Below, piece by piece: positions 29,810-37,705 of a stretch of 64,000 bases of DNA. Position 1 is the stretch's first letter. Every line of letters begins with the position of its first letter. The stretch covers positions 6,100,001 to 6,164,000 of the forward strand of contig NZ_JASTLC010000001.1 of NCBI RefSeq assembly GCF_030499575.1, written 5' to 3'. A program made the position numbers and the translations under genes. The notes beneath the pieces were generated by a model. The model had not been told where the DNA came from and did no database searches. It was given only the letters and a program-made list of their open reading frames with translations. The stretch comes from Streptomyces sp. DG2A-72. Its GTDB lineage: Bacteria > Actinomycetota > Actinomycetes > Streptomycetales > Streptomycetaceae.

Positions 29810-30011
29810 CGCGCTCCAGTGGCTCGGGGACTGCGCGGAGGACGCAAGATCACACAGAGTGAGTCGAGCCTAGGGTGGCGATCAGCGCACGACGCGCAGG
29901 AGCGCAATAGTCGTACCGGCGTGGTTCGCCGAACAGGAGAGGCGCGCGGGGACGCTTCACGCGCGCGTGGCGGACCCGCGTTCGGGACGGGACGGGTGCC
30001 GCGAAACGGAT

Positions 30012-30041
30012 TTGGGTGAACGGCGGCCGAGCGTGTAATGT
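30012..30041 (+). promoter_or_regulatory. Promoter for tRNA-Thr/tRNA-Met/rpmG
   Basis: TTGGGT (30012-30017), 18-bp spacer, TAATGT (30036-30041). Expected start near 30048, five bases before the first tRNA. Likely drives both tRNAs and possibly rpmG. Confidence 0.6.
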
Positions 30042-30052
30042 CTTCATCGCTC

Positions 30053-30125
30053 GCCCCAATAGCTCAGTCGGTAGAGCGTCTCCATGGTAAGGAGAAGGTC
30101 TACGGTTCGATTCCGTATTGGGGCT
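30053..30125 (+). tRNA. tRNA-Thr (GGT)
   Basis: Seventy-three bases. Acceptor GCCCCAA pairs with TTGGGGC; anticodon GGT in TCTCC-ATGGTAA-GGAGA; T loop GGTTCGATTCC. No encoded CCA. Confidence 0.97.
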
Positions 30126-30171
30126 CCGGTGTGGGAGGTTCTCGCCGCGAGGCGGGAACCGATCACATCAC

Positions 30172-30244
30172 AGCGGTGTAGCTCAGTCGGTAGAGCAAGC
30201 GGCTCATAATCGCTGTGTCACCGGTTCAAGTCCGGTCACCGCTA
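30172..30244 (+). tRNA. tRNA-Met (CAT), elongator type
   Basis: Acceptor AGCGGTG pairs fully with CACCGCT, so it is not the initiator tRNA. Anticodon CAT lies in loop CTCATAA. T arm CCGGTTCAAGTCCGG. Isoleucine (k2C) identity is less likely but not excluded from sequence alone. Confidence 0.92.
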
Positions 30245-30331
30245 CTGACAGTAGCCGATTGTGGGGTCGGTCCTTCGATCGGCTACTCTTTTATGCGTTA
30301 ATCGTCCTATTGTTCGTCAAGGAGCACTCAC

Positions 30332-30496
30332 GTGGCTGCCACCGACGTCCGCCCGAAGATCACGCTGGCCTGCGTGGAGTGCAAGGAGCGGAACTACATC
30401 ACCAAGAAGAACCGGCGTAACAACCCGGACCGTCTTGAGATGAAGAAGCACTGCCCGCGTTGCAACGCGCACACCGCGCACCGCGAGACGCGATAA
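30332..30496 (+). CDS. rpmG: 50S ribosomal protein L33
   Basis: Ribosomal protein of 54 residues that binds near the E site. GTG start with AAGGAG ten bases upstream. The protein begins [16 protein letters not shown] and ends [14 protein letters not shown]. Two CxxC pairs (CVEC, CPRC) make it the zinc-binding (C+) form, which in Streptomyces is replaced by zinc-free paralogues under zinc starvation. Order tRNA-rpmG-MaoC-MaoC matches mycobacterial rpmG2-hadA-hadB. A terminator follows. Confidence 0.95.
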   Translation: MAATDVRPKITLACVECKERNYITKKNRRNNPDRLEMKKHCPRCNAHTAHRETR

Positions 30497-30510
30497 ATCA
30501 GGCTCGTACG

Positions 30511-30545
30511 ACGAGGCCGTCCCCACATCGGGGGCGGCCTCGCGT
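30511..30545 (+). terminator. Hairpin terminator after rpmG
   Basis: Stem ACGAGGCCGTCCCC against GGGGGCGGCCTCGCGT with one wobble pair, five-base loop, starting 15 bases after the rpmG stop. Confidence 0.75.
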
Positions 30546-30644
30546 CGTTCCACCGGCCGGAACCGACCGGTAACCGCTCGGACGGCAGCAACGCCAGCAT
30601 CGGCTGCAGCAGGACCAGCTGAACTATCAGGAGGTGCCGAGCCC

Positions 30645-31097
30645 ATGGCGCTCGACCAGTCCTTCGTGGGGCGGACCTATCCGCCCACCGACCCCTATGA
30701 GGTGGGCCGGGAGAAGATCCGCGAGTTCGCGGAGGCCGTGGGGGACACCAACCCGGCGTACACGGACCCGGAGGCCGCCAAGGCGCTCGGTCACGCCGAT
30801 GTGATCGCCCCGCCGACCTTCGTCTTCTCGATCACCTTCAAGGCCGCGGGACAGGTGACCGCCGACCCCCAACTGGGCCTGGACTACAGCCGGGTGGTGC
30901 ACGGCGACCAGAAGTTCTCCTACGTCCGCCCGGTGCGCGCCGGCGACCGGCTCACGGTCACGTCCACCATCGAGGCGATCAAGTCCATGGCGGGCAACGA
31001 CATCCTGGACATCCGCGGCGAGGTCCACGACGAGGCGGGCGAGCACGTCGTCACCGCCTGGACCAAGCTCGTGGCGCGCGCCGCAGAGGAGGACTGA
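30645..31097 (+). CDS. MaoC-like dehydratase subunit (HadA-type, UPF0336)
   Basis: One half of a heterodimeric (3R)-hydroxyacyl-ACP dehydratase of the hot-dog fold. In 150 residues: ALDQSFVGRTYPPTDPYEVG at the N-terminus, FAEAVGDTNPAYTDPEAA and APPTFVFSITF, the FAS1-like dehydratase pattern. ATG with GGAGG eight bases upstream. Followed by the second half after two bases. In mycobacteria the equivalent HadA-HadB works in mycolate elongation; Streptomyces makes no mycolates, so the substrate here is unknown, perhaps ordinary fatty or polyketide acyl chains. Confidence 0.9.
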   Translation: MALDQSFVGRTYPPTDPYEVGREKIREFAEAVGDTNPAYTDPEAAKALGHADVIAPPTFVFSITFKAAGQVTADPQLGLDYSRVVHGDQKFSYVRPVRAGDRLTVTSTIEAIKSMAGNDILDIRGEVHDEAGEHVVTAWTKLVARAAEED

Positions 31098-31099
31098 GG

Positions 31100-31528
31100 G
31101 TGACCGCGAAGATCTCGTACGAGGACGTGGAGGTCGGCACCGAGCTGCCGGCCCAGTCCTTTCCCGTGACCCGCGCCACCCTCGTTCGGTACGCGGGCGC
31201 CTCCGGGGACTTCAACCCGATCCACTGGAACGAGAAGTTCGCCAAGGAGGTCGGGCTGCCGGACGTCATCGCGCACGGCATGTTCACCATGGCCGAGGCG
31301 ATCCGCGTGGTCACCGACTGGACCGGCGACCCGGCCGCGGTCGTCGAGTACGGCGTCCGCTTCACCCGGCCCGTCGTCGTCCCGAACGACGACCAGGGCG
31401 CCACGATCGAGGTCGCCGGCAAGGTAGCGGCCAAGCTCGACGACAACACGGTCCGCGTCGACCTGACGGTCACGAGCGCCGGGCAGAAGGTGCTGGGGAT
31501 GTCACGGGCGGTCGTCCGGCTGGCCTGA
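31100..31528 (+). CDS. MaoC-like dehydratase subunit (HadB-type)
   Basis: Catalytic partner of the preceding protein, 142 residues. The hydratase motif is complete: YAGASGDFNPIHWNEKFAKE followed by GLPDVIAHGMFTMAEA, with the catalytic Asp and His. GTG start two bases after the first gene's stop. The downstream strong terminator ends the operon. Heterodimer formation is inferred from mycobacterial HadAB and the tight coupling. Confidence 0.92.
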   Translation: MTAKISYEDVEVGTELPAQSFPVTRATLVRYAGASGDFNPIHWNEKFAKEVGLPDVIAHGMFTMAEAIRVVTDWTGDPAAVVEYGVRFTRPVVVPNDDQGATIEVAGKVAAKLDDNTVRVDLTVTSAGQKVLGMSRAVVRLA

Positions 31529-31540
31529 GTCATGGTCTTC

Positions 31541-31576
31541 GGTAAGGGGCGCCCGCCATTGCGGGCGCCCCTTACC
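31541..31576. terminator. Hairpin terminator after the MaoC pair
   Basis: A perfect 16-bp stem (31541-31556 with 31561-31576) and CATT loop, starting 12 bases after the stop codon. Confidence 0.9.
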
Positions 31577-31587
31577 CATACCGGCTC

Positions 31588-31617
31588 TTGACTCAGTTAG
31601 TGATTGAGCACTAACTT
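31588..31617 (+). promoter_or_regulatory. TetR promoter with embedded operator
   Basis: TTGACT (31588-31593), 18-bp spacer and TAACTT (31612-31617). The palindrome GTTAGTG-ATTGAG-CACTAAC (31596-31615) fills the spacer, ideal for autorepression. Expected transcription start is about 31624, the A of the ATG, so the mRNA would be leaderless; no Shine-Dalgarno is present. Confidence 0.7.
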
Positions 31618-31623
31618 ACTCGC

Positions 31624-32193
31624 ATGGTCAGGATGAGCGCAGAAGAGAGGCGCGAGAGCGTCATCCGTGCGGCGACGAACGAGTTCGCCCGTGGCGGCTA
31701 TCACGGCACGTCGACCGAGGCGATCGCCAAGCGGGTCGGCGTCTCGCAGCCGTATCTCTTCCGGCTCTTCCCGGGCAAGAAGGCGATCTTCCTGGCGGTG
31801 GCCGAGCGTTGTGTCGAGGACACCATTCGCACCTTCGAGCAGGCTGCTGAGGGCCTGCACGGCGAAGAGGCCGTGCATGCCATGGCGAACGCGTACACCA
31901 AGGTCATCGCGGAGCACCCCGAGCGGCTGTTGATGCAGATGCAGATGTACGTCGCCGTGGGGGCCGCCGAGAAGGAGGGTGACCGCGAGTTCGGCACTGC
32001 GGTGCGGGACGGCTGGATGCGCCTGTGGGACACCGTTCATCTGCCGCTGGGGGCCGACGTCAGTGAGACGACGACCTTCATGGCGTACGGGATGCTCGTC
32101 AACTGCCTGGTGGCCATGGGTTTCCCGCCCGAGCACCGGGTGTGGGAGGGGATCTATTCCTCCGCGCACGCCAAGGGCCGACTCGAGTACTGA
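31624..32193 (+). CDS. TetR-family repressor controlling adjacent MFS exporter
   Basis: DNA-binding repressor of 189 residues. The N-terminal helix-turn-helix reads FARGGYHGTSTEAIAKRVGV then SQPYLFRLFPGKKAIFLAV, standard TetR. The C-terminal ligand domain is generic. The ATG coincides with the predicted transcription start. Its operator sequence recurs before the downstream exporter, so it likely represses both and is released by the exported compound. Ligand unknown. Confidence 0.92.
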   Translation: MVRMSAEERRESVIRAATNEFARGGYHGTSTEAIAKRVGVSQPYLFRLFPGKKAIFLAVAERCVEDTIRTFEQAAEGLHGEEAVHAMANAYTKVIAEHPERLLMQMQMYVAVGAAEKEGDREFGTAVRDGWMRLWDTVHLPLGADVSETTTFMAYGMLVNCLVAMGFPPEHRVWEGIYSSAHAKGRLEY

Positions 32194-32235
32194 GGCAAGG
32201 AAGGACTGCCCAAGAGTCTTTTCATGACCGCAAAA

Positions 32236-32255
32236 GTTAGTTATCAATTACTAAC
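32236..32255 (+). promoter_or_regulatory. Second TetR operator, upstream of MFS gene
   Basis: GTTAGT (32236-32241), 8-base spacer, ACTAAC (32250-32255): the same half-sites as the TetR promoter palindrome. It lies 30 bases before the exporter start. Confidence 0.7.
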
Positions 32256-32285
32256 CACGGAAAGTGATCACCCTCTGGGGGAGAG

Positions 32286-33722
32286 ATGTCACAGCAGACC
32301 GCACGCCGTGGAGAGGCCGTCTGGGCCCTCGTCATCACCAGCGTCGCCGGATTCATGGCCTCCCTGGACAACCTCGTCGTCACCACCGCGCTGCCCTCGA
32401 TCCGCAAGGATCTCGGCGGAGCGCTGGACGACCTGGAATGGACCGTGAGCGCCTATACGCTCACCTTCGCCGTGCTGCTGATGTTCGGCGCGGCACTCGG
32501 CGACCGCTTCGGCCGCCGCCGGCTTCTCATCATCGGCCTCACGATCTTCACCGGCGCGTCCGCAGCCGCGGCCGTCGCACCCGGCATCGACAGCCTCATC
32601 GCCGCCCGCGCGGTCCAGGGCGTAGGCGCCGCGATCATGATGCCTCTGACGCTCACCCTGCTCACAGCGGCAGTTCCCGCCGCGAAGCGCGGAATGGCGT
32701 ACGGCATCTGGGGCGCCGTCAACGGACTCGCCGTCGCCTCCGGACCGCTGATCGGCGGCAGTCTCACCGAGCACATCTCCTGGCAGTGGATCTTCTGGCT
32801 GAACGTCCCGCTGGGCCTGGCCCTGCTGCCGCTCGCCCGCCTCCGCCTCGCCGAGTCCCACGGCACCGGCTCCCCGCTCGACGCCCCCGGCACCCTGCTC
32901 GCCAGCGGCGGCCTCTTCGGGATCGTCTACGGCCTGGTCCGCGGCCCCGCCGACGGCTGGACCGCCCCCCTCGTCCTGACCGGCCTTTTCGGCGGATCGG
33001 CGCTGCTCGTCGGCTTCATCCTCTACAGCGCCCGCGCCAAGAACCCCATGCTCCCGATGCGGCTGTTCCGCTCCCGGGCGTTCTCCGGGATCAACGCCGC
33101 GAGTCTGCTGATGTTCCTGGGCATGTTCGGCTCGATCTTCCTGCTCAGCCAGTACATGCAGGGAGTGCTCGGCTACTCGCCCACCGAGGCGGGCCTGCGC
33201 ATGCTGCCCTGGACCGGCATGCCGATGCTCGTCGCGCCCATCGCCGGCATCCTCTCCGACCGCATCGGCGGCCGCCCCGTCGTAGCCACCGGCCTCTTCC
33301 TCCAGGCGATCGGCCTCGGCTACCTGGCCTCCGTGGTCACAGCGGACGCCTCCTACTCCATCCAACTGCCCGGCCTGATCATCAGCGGCATCGGAATGGC
33401 CCTCTACTTCGCCCCCGCCGCCAACCTGGTCATGTCCAGCGTCCGCCACAGCGAGCAGGGCATGGCCTCCGGCGCCAACAACGCCCTGCGCGAGGTCGGC
33501 GGCGCGCTCGGCATCGCCATCATGGCCTCGATCTTCTCCGCCCAGGGCGGCTACGAGACAGGACAGACCTTCGTAGACGGCCTGCGCCCCGCCCTGTTCA
33601 CCGGCTCCGCAGTGGTAGCCCTGGCCGGAATCGCAGCCCTACTGATCCCGGCAAGGCGCTCCACGCACCCCCAGCAGCCGACAAAGACCGAGGAGCCGGT
33701 CCTGGAACCGGCCGCAGCCTGA
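32286..33722 (+). CDS. MFS drug-export transporter (DHA2, 14-helix type)
   Basis: Proton-driven multidrug exporter, 478 residues, about 14 membrane helices. Motifs: ASLDNLVVTTALPSIRKDLG (motif D1), GDRFGRRRLLIIG (motif A) and GPLIGGSLTEHISWQWIFWL (motif C area, with NVPLG after). ATG with GGGGGAG upstream. It lies 92 bases after its probable repressor and carries the same operator. Substrate unknown; EmrB/LfrA-type pumps move amphipathic drugs. A hairpin terminator follows. Confidence 0.94.
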   Translation: MSQQTARRGEAVWALVITSVAGFMASLDNLVVTTALPSIRKDLGGALDDLEWTVSAYTLTFAVLLMFGAALGDRFGRRRLLIIGLTIFTGASAAAAVAPGIDSLIAARAVQGVGAAIMMPLTLTLLTAAVPAAKRGMAYGIWGAVNGLAVASGPLIGGSLTEHISWQWIFWLNVPLGLALLPLARLRLAESHGTGSPLDAPGTLLASGGLFGIVYGLVRGPADGWTAPLVLTGLFGGSALLVGFILYSARAKNPMLPMRLFRSRAFSGINAASLLMFLGMFGSIFLLSQYMQGVLGYSPTEAGLRMLPWTGMPMLVAPIAGILSDRIGGRPVVATGLFLQAIGLGYLASVVTADASYSIQLPGLIISGIGMALYFAPAANLVMSSVRHSEQGMASGANNALREVGGALGIAIMASIFSAQGGYETGQTFVDGLRPALFTGSAVVALAGIAALLIPARRSTHPQQPTKTEEPVLEPAAA

Positions 33723-33735
33723 CAAGGAGACGGAC

Positions 33736-33760
33736 GGTCCCACCCACCGGGTGGGGCCGT
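33736..33760 (+). terminator. Hairpin terminator after MFS gene
   Basis: CGGTCCCACC pairs with GGTGGGGCCG (one wobble), loop of five, 13 bases after the stop. Confidence 0.7.
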
Positions 33761-33805
33761 AGGCGGACCGCACCACCGCGGCCCCGCGGTCGCCCACGGC
33801 GGGAA

Positions 33806-33914
33806 GGGGACGCGGTGGGGGTGTCCGCCCGCAGCGGTTGTCGCGTCAACACGGGCACCTCTGTGAGCGACCGAGCCGCGACGTTCCGAGGACGGACACC
33901 CCCACCGCGTCCCC
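33806..33914. repeat. Long-spaced 22-bp perfect inverted repeat
   Basis: Arms 33806-33827 and 33893-33914 are exact reverse complements, separated by 65 bases. It lies between the MFS gene and murB. No ORF is supported in the 109 bases. It might be a small non-autonomous element or a long hairpin. Confidence 0.75.
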
Positions 33915-34020
33915 GACCCACCACAACCCGAAGGCGCTACGCGCACCCCCACACACCCGCACCCCCGCCGGGAGGCATCGCCACCGAAGCCCCCACTCAC
34001 CGTCTCGTACTCTTGAGCCC

Positions 34021-35076
34021 GTGCAGGAACTCCACGACGCCCCCCTGGCCCCCCTGACCACCTTCCGGCTGGGCGGCCCCGCCACCCGCCTGGTCACCGC
34101 GACGACCGACGCCGAGGTGGTCGCCGTCGTACGGGAAGCCGACGACAACGGAACGCCCCTGCTGCTCATCGGCGGCGGCTCGAACCTGGTCATCGGCGAC
34201 AAGGGCTTCGACGGCACGGCCCTGCGCATCGCCACACAAGGCGTCGAACTCACCGGCACCACGCTCGAACTGGCCGCCGGCGAGGTATGGACGGACGCCG
34301 TCGCCCGCACCGTGGAGGCCGGGCTCGCCGGCATCGAGTGCCTGGCCGGCATCCCCGGCTCGGCAGGCGCGACCCCGATCCAGAACGTCGGCGCGTACGG
34401 CCAGGAGGTCTCCTCGACGATCACCGAGGTCGTCGCCTACGACCGAACGACCCGCGAGACGGTCACCCTCCACAACACCGACTGCGCCTTCTCGTACCGC
34501 CACAGCCGCTTCAAGGCCGACCTCGAGCGCTACGTCGTCCTACGCGTCCGCTTCCAACTGGAGGACGCCGACGGCCTCTCCGCCCCCCTCACGTACGCCG
34601 AGACGGCCCGCGCGCTCGGCGTCGACCCCGGCGACCGCGTGCCCCTCACCGCCGCCCGCGAGACCGTACTCAAGCTCCGCACCGGCAAGGGCATGATCCT
34701 GGACCCCGAGGACCACGACACCTGGTCGGCCGGCTCCTTCTTCACCAACCCGATCCTCACCGACGCGGAGTTCGCCGAGTTCCACGCGCGCGTGCACGCC
34801 CGGCTCGGCGAGGGCGTGGAGCCGCCCGCCTATCCCGCAGGCGACGGCCACACCAAAACCTCCGCCGCCTGGCTGATCGACAAGGCCGGCTTCACCAAGG
34901 GCTACGGCACCGGCCCGGCCCGCATCTCCACCAAGCACACCCTCGCCCTCACCAACCGCGGCGAGGCGACCACCGAGGACCTGCTGGCGCTCGCCCGTGA
35001 GGTCGTCGCCGGTGTTCGCGAGACCTTCGGGATCACGCTGGTCAATGAGCCGGTGACCGTGGGCGCGACCTTGTAA
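34021..35076 (+). CDS. murB: UDP-N-acetylenolpyruvoylglucosamine reductase
   Basis: FAD enzyme that makes UDP-N-acetylmuramate for peptidoglycan, 351 residues. FAD-binding signatures: LTTFRLGGPATRLV, LLIGGGSNLVIGD and GIPGSAGATPIQNVGAYGQE. YRHSRFK carries the conserved Ser/Arg region, and KTSAAWLIDKAGFTKG is near the end. The GTG at 34021 matches the family N-terminus (QELHDAPLAPLTTFRLGG). A TACTCT hexamer ends eight bases before it, hinting at a leaderless mRNA. Convergent with the SDR gene. Confidence 0.95.
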   Translation: MQELHDAPLAPLTTFRLGGPATRLVTATTDAEVVAVVREADDNGTPLLLIGGGSNLVIGDKGFDGTALRIATQGVELTGTTLELAAGEVWTDAVARTVEAGLAGIECLAGIPGSAGATPIQNVGAYGQEVSSTITEVVAYDRTTRETVTLHNTDCAFSYRHSRFKADLERYVVLRVRFQLEDADGLSAPLTYAETARALGVDPGDRVPLTAARETVLKLRTGKGMILDPEDHDTWSAGSFFTNPILTDAEFAEFHARVHARLGEGVEPPAYPAGDGHTKTSAAWLIDKAGFTKGYGTGPARISTKHTLALTNRGEATTEDLLALAREVVAGVRETFGITLVNEPVTVGATL

Positions 35077-35098
35077 GGATCAGTAGGCGACGTGGGGG

Positions 35099-35731
35099 TC
35101 AGTACGCGACACCCACACCCTGCTTCACCGTGCCCGGCTCGTCCGCCATCGCCAGCATCGCGTGAGCCACGTCCGCGCGGCCGATGAAGCGGCCCTTGGC
35201 CGGAGTGCCGCCGACGACCGTGCGGTACCTGCCGGTGAGCGGCTTGTCCTGAAGCCGGGGCGGGCGCACCGAGGTCCAGTCGACCGCGCTGCGGGCGAGC
35301 TCCGCCTCCATCTCCCTGAGGTCGTCGTAGACGTCCTTGAGGATCGCGGAGACCAGACCGCGTACGGCGCGGTCGAGGGGGCTGTCCCGCTCCGGGGCCG
35401 GCCCGAGCGGAGCCGCGCTCACCACCAGCAGGCGCCGCGTGCCCTCCGCCTCCATGGCCCGCAGCACCGTGCGCGTGAGGCGGGCGGCGACACCGGCGTC
35501 CTTACGGCTGCGTGCGCCGAGGCCCGAAAGGACCGCGTCCCGGCCGGTCACCGCGGGGCGCAGCGCTTCCGGGTCCGTCACGTCCGCCCGGAACACCTCC
35601 AGGCCCGTGCCCGTCACCGGAAGCCGAGCGGGATCCCGTACGACCGCCGTCACCTGGTGCCCGGCGGTCAGCGCCTGCCGGACGATCTCCTGCCCGATGC
35701 CGCCGGTGGCACCGAAAACCGTGAGGTTCAT
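35099..35731 (-). CDS. NAD(P)-dependent oxidoreductase (atypical SDR)
   Basis: Predicted reductase of 210 residues with the loop MNLTVFGATGGIGQEIVRQA and VVRDPARLP, then LLVVSAAPLG and DWTSVRPPRLQD. The ATG at 35731 has GGGAG about eight bases upstream. It is divergent from a TetR regulator across two palindromes, so it is probably repressed by it. Substrate unknown; family members include biliverdin-reductase-like and quinone-reductase-like enzymes. Confidence 0.9.
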   Translation of the reverse strand: MNLTVFGATGGIGQEIVRQALTAGHQVTAVVRDPARLPVTGTGLEVFRADVTDPEALRPAVTGRDAVLSGLGARSRKDAGVAARLTRTVLRAMEAEGTRRLLVVSAAPLGPAPERDSPLDRAVRGLVSAILKDVYDDLREMEAELARSAVDWTSVRPPRLQDKPLTGRYRTVVGGTPAKGRFIGRADVAHAMLAMADEPGTVKQGVGVAY

Positions 35732-35761
35732 GGGTGGTTCTCCCATCTCCGCAATCCGGGT

Positions 35762-35817
35762 GGGTGAGTGTTCACTCACCCTGCCTGACTCCAGGGTGGG
35801 TAAGTACTCACCCACCC
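35762..35817. promoter_or_regulatory. Two TetR operators in the divergent promoter region
   Basis: Site 1, 35762-35781: GGGTGAGTG-TT-CACTCACCC, a perfect palindrome. Site 2, 35794-35817: GGGTGGGTAAGT facing ACTCACCCACCC with one mismatch. Centres are about 34 bp apart, roughly three helical turns. Best read as paired binding sites for the adjacent TetR protein. Confidence 0.75.
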
Positions 35818-35842
35818 GTCAAGCCCGGTAAGGTCCGCCCTC

Positions 35843-36445
35843 GTGGAATCCGTGCAGAAACCCGCCCGCGTCCGCATCCTCGACGCCGCCCACGAACTGA
35901 TGCTCACCGTCGGCCTGGCCCGCGCCACCACCAAGGAGATCGCCAAGGCGGCCGACTGCTCGGAAGCCGCGCTCTACAAGCACTTCGCGAGCAAGGAGGA
36001 CCTGTTCATCCGCGTCCTCGCCGAGCGGCTGCCTCGCCTTGGCCCCCTGCTGACCAGCCTCGCCGCCGAACCGGGCCGGCACACGCTGGAGGAGAACCTC
36101 ACCGAGATCGCCCGCCAGGCCGCCCTCTTCTACGAGCAGAGCTTCCCGATCGCCGCCTCGCTGTACGCCGAGACCCAGTTGAAGCGACGGCACGACGACG
36201 CGATGCGGCAGATGGGCATGGGACCGCACAAGCCCATCGAGGGCCTGGACGCCTACCTCCGCGCCGAGCAGGACGCGGGCCGCGTCCGCGCCGACGCCGA
36301 CACCTTCGCCGCGGCGTCCCTGCTCCTCGGCGCCTGCGCCCAGCGCGCGTTCGCCTACGACGCGACACCGGAAGGCGTACGGCCGCCCCTGGACACCTTC
36401 GCCCGGAGGCTCGCCCGCACGCTCCTGGCCGGCGTCACCGCGTGA
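35843..36445 (+). CDS. TetR-family transcriptional regulator
   Basis: 200 residues with GTG start. Helix-turn-helix: ARVRILDAAHELMLTVGLAR, TTKEIAKAADCSEAALYKHF and ASKEDLFIRVL. The C-terminal domain ends ARRLARTLLAGVTA. A TAAGGT hexamer at 35829-35834 ends eight bases before the start, so translation may be leaderless. Divergent from the SDR gene, with two palindromes between. Likely a local repressor of that gene and itself. Confidence 0.92.
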   Translation: MESVQKPARVRILDAAHELMLTVGLARATTKEIAKAADCSEAALYKHFASKEDLFIRVLAERLPRLGPLLTSLAAEPGRHTLEENLTEIARQAALFYEQSFPIAASLYAETQLKRRHDDAMRQMGMGPHKPIEGLDAYLRAEQDAGRVRADADTFAAASLLLGACAQRAFAYDATPEGVRPPLDTFARRLARTLLAGVTA

Positions 36446-36446
36446 G

Positions 36447-37478
36447 CTACGCTGCCAGCCAGTCGTCCACGCCCGACAGCAGCTTGCGCCGCACATCCTC
36501 CGGCGCCGCGGAAGCCCGTACCGACTGGCGGGCCAGCTCCGCCAACTCGGCGTCCGTGAAGGCGTGGTGGCGGCGGGCCAGCTCGTACTGGGCGGCCAGC
36601 CGGGAGCCGAAGAGCAGCGGGTCGTCGGCGCCCAGCGCCATCGGGACGCCCGCCTCGAACAGTGTCCGCAGCGGGATGTCCTCCGGTTCCTCGTAGACGC
36701 CGAGGGCCACATTCGACGCCGGGCACACCTCGCAGGTCACCCCCCGGTCGGCCAGCCGCTTCAGCAGCCGCGGATCCTCCGCCGCCCGTACACCGTGCCC
36801 GATCCGGTTCGCGTGCAGGTCGTCCAGGCAGTCACGCACCGACGCCGGGCCGGCCAGCTCACCGCCGTGCGGGGCCGACAGCAGGCCGCCCTCGCGCGCG
36901 ATGTGGAACGCGCGGTCGAAGTCCCGCGCCATGCCCCGCCGTTCGTCGTTCGACAACCCGAAGCCGACCACACCCCGCTCCGCGTACCGCACCGCCAGCC
37001 GGGCCAGCGTGCGGGCATCCAGCGGATGCTTCATCCGGTTCGCGGCGACCAGCACCCGCATCCCGAGCCCGGTCTCCCGCATCGCCGACTCCACCGCGTC
37101 CAGGATGACCTCCAGCGCCGGAATCAGACCGCCCAGCCGAGGGGCGTACGACGTCGGGTCGACCTGGATCTCCAGCCACCCCGAGCCGTCCTTGATGTCC
37201 TCCTCCGCGGCCTCCCGCACCAGCCGCTGGATGTCCTCGGGCTGCCGCAGACACGAGCGCGCCGAGTCGTACAGCCGCTGGAAGCGGAACCAGCCCCGCT
37301 CGTCCGTCGCCCGCAGTCTCGGCGGCTCCCCGCTCGTCAGCGCATCGGTCAGCGCGTCGGGCAGCCGCACGCCGTACTTGTCGGCCAGCTCCAGCAGGGT
37401 GGTGGGCCGCATCGAGCCGGTGAAATGCAGGTGCAGATGGGCTTTCGGCAGCCCCTGGATGTCTCGAACGGTCTCCAT
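36447..37478 (-). CDS. add: Adenosine deaminase
   Basis: Zinc enzyme converting adenosine to inosine, 343 residues. Metal and catalytic motifs: KAHLHLHFTGS near the N-terminus, SAPHGGELAGP, NRIGHGVRA, and the final ALGADDPLLFG. All are at the usual order and spacing. The ATG at 37478 has GGAGAG just upstream; longer frames are not supported. The first base after the convergent TetR stop is almost adjacent. Separate from aspC by a terminator. Confidence 0.93.
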   Translation of the reverse strand: METVRDIQGLPKAHLHLHFTGSMRPTTLLELADKYGVRLPDALTDALTSGEPPRLRATDERGWFRFQRLYDSARSCLRQPEDIQRLVREAAEEDIKDGSGWLEIQVDPTSYAPRLGGLIPALEVILDAVESAMRETGLGMRVLVAANRMKHPLDARTLARLAVRYAERGVVGFGLSNDERRGMARDFDRAFHIAREGGLLSAPHGGELAGPASVRDCLDDLHANRIGHGVRAAEDPRLLKRLADRGVTCEVCPASNVALGVYEEPEDIPLRTLFEAGVPMALGADDPLLFGSRLAAQYELARRHHAFTDAELAELARQSVRASAAPEDVRRKLLSGVDDWLAA

Positions 37479-37651
37479 CAACTCTCCGTGTGCGCTGGGC
37501 TCCGCTCCGTGCCGCAAGGTGCCGGGCAGGGCTTGTCCGCCGCTGGGCGTCAGCCAAGTGGGAAGCACCGAAGGGGCGGAGTCACCCCAGGATCCTGCCG
37601 TAGAAAATCCTGGACAGGCAGCGAGTTCACCGAACGGGCGCGTGCCTGAAC

Positions 37652-37695
37652 GCACAAGCGGGCCCCCGGAAGACCAGCCGGAGGCCCGCTTGTGC
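37652..37695 (-). terminator. Hairpin terminator after aspC
   Basis: An 18-base arm (37652-37669) pairs with 37678-37695 with one mismatch; eight-base loop. It starts 10 bases beyond the aspC stop in the direction of transcription. Confidence 0.88.
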
Positions 37696-37705
37696 GCCGT
37701 GCACG

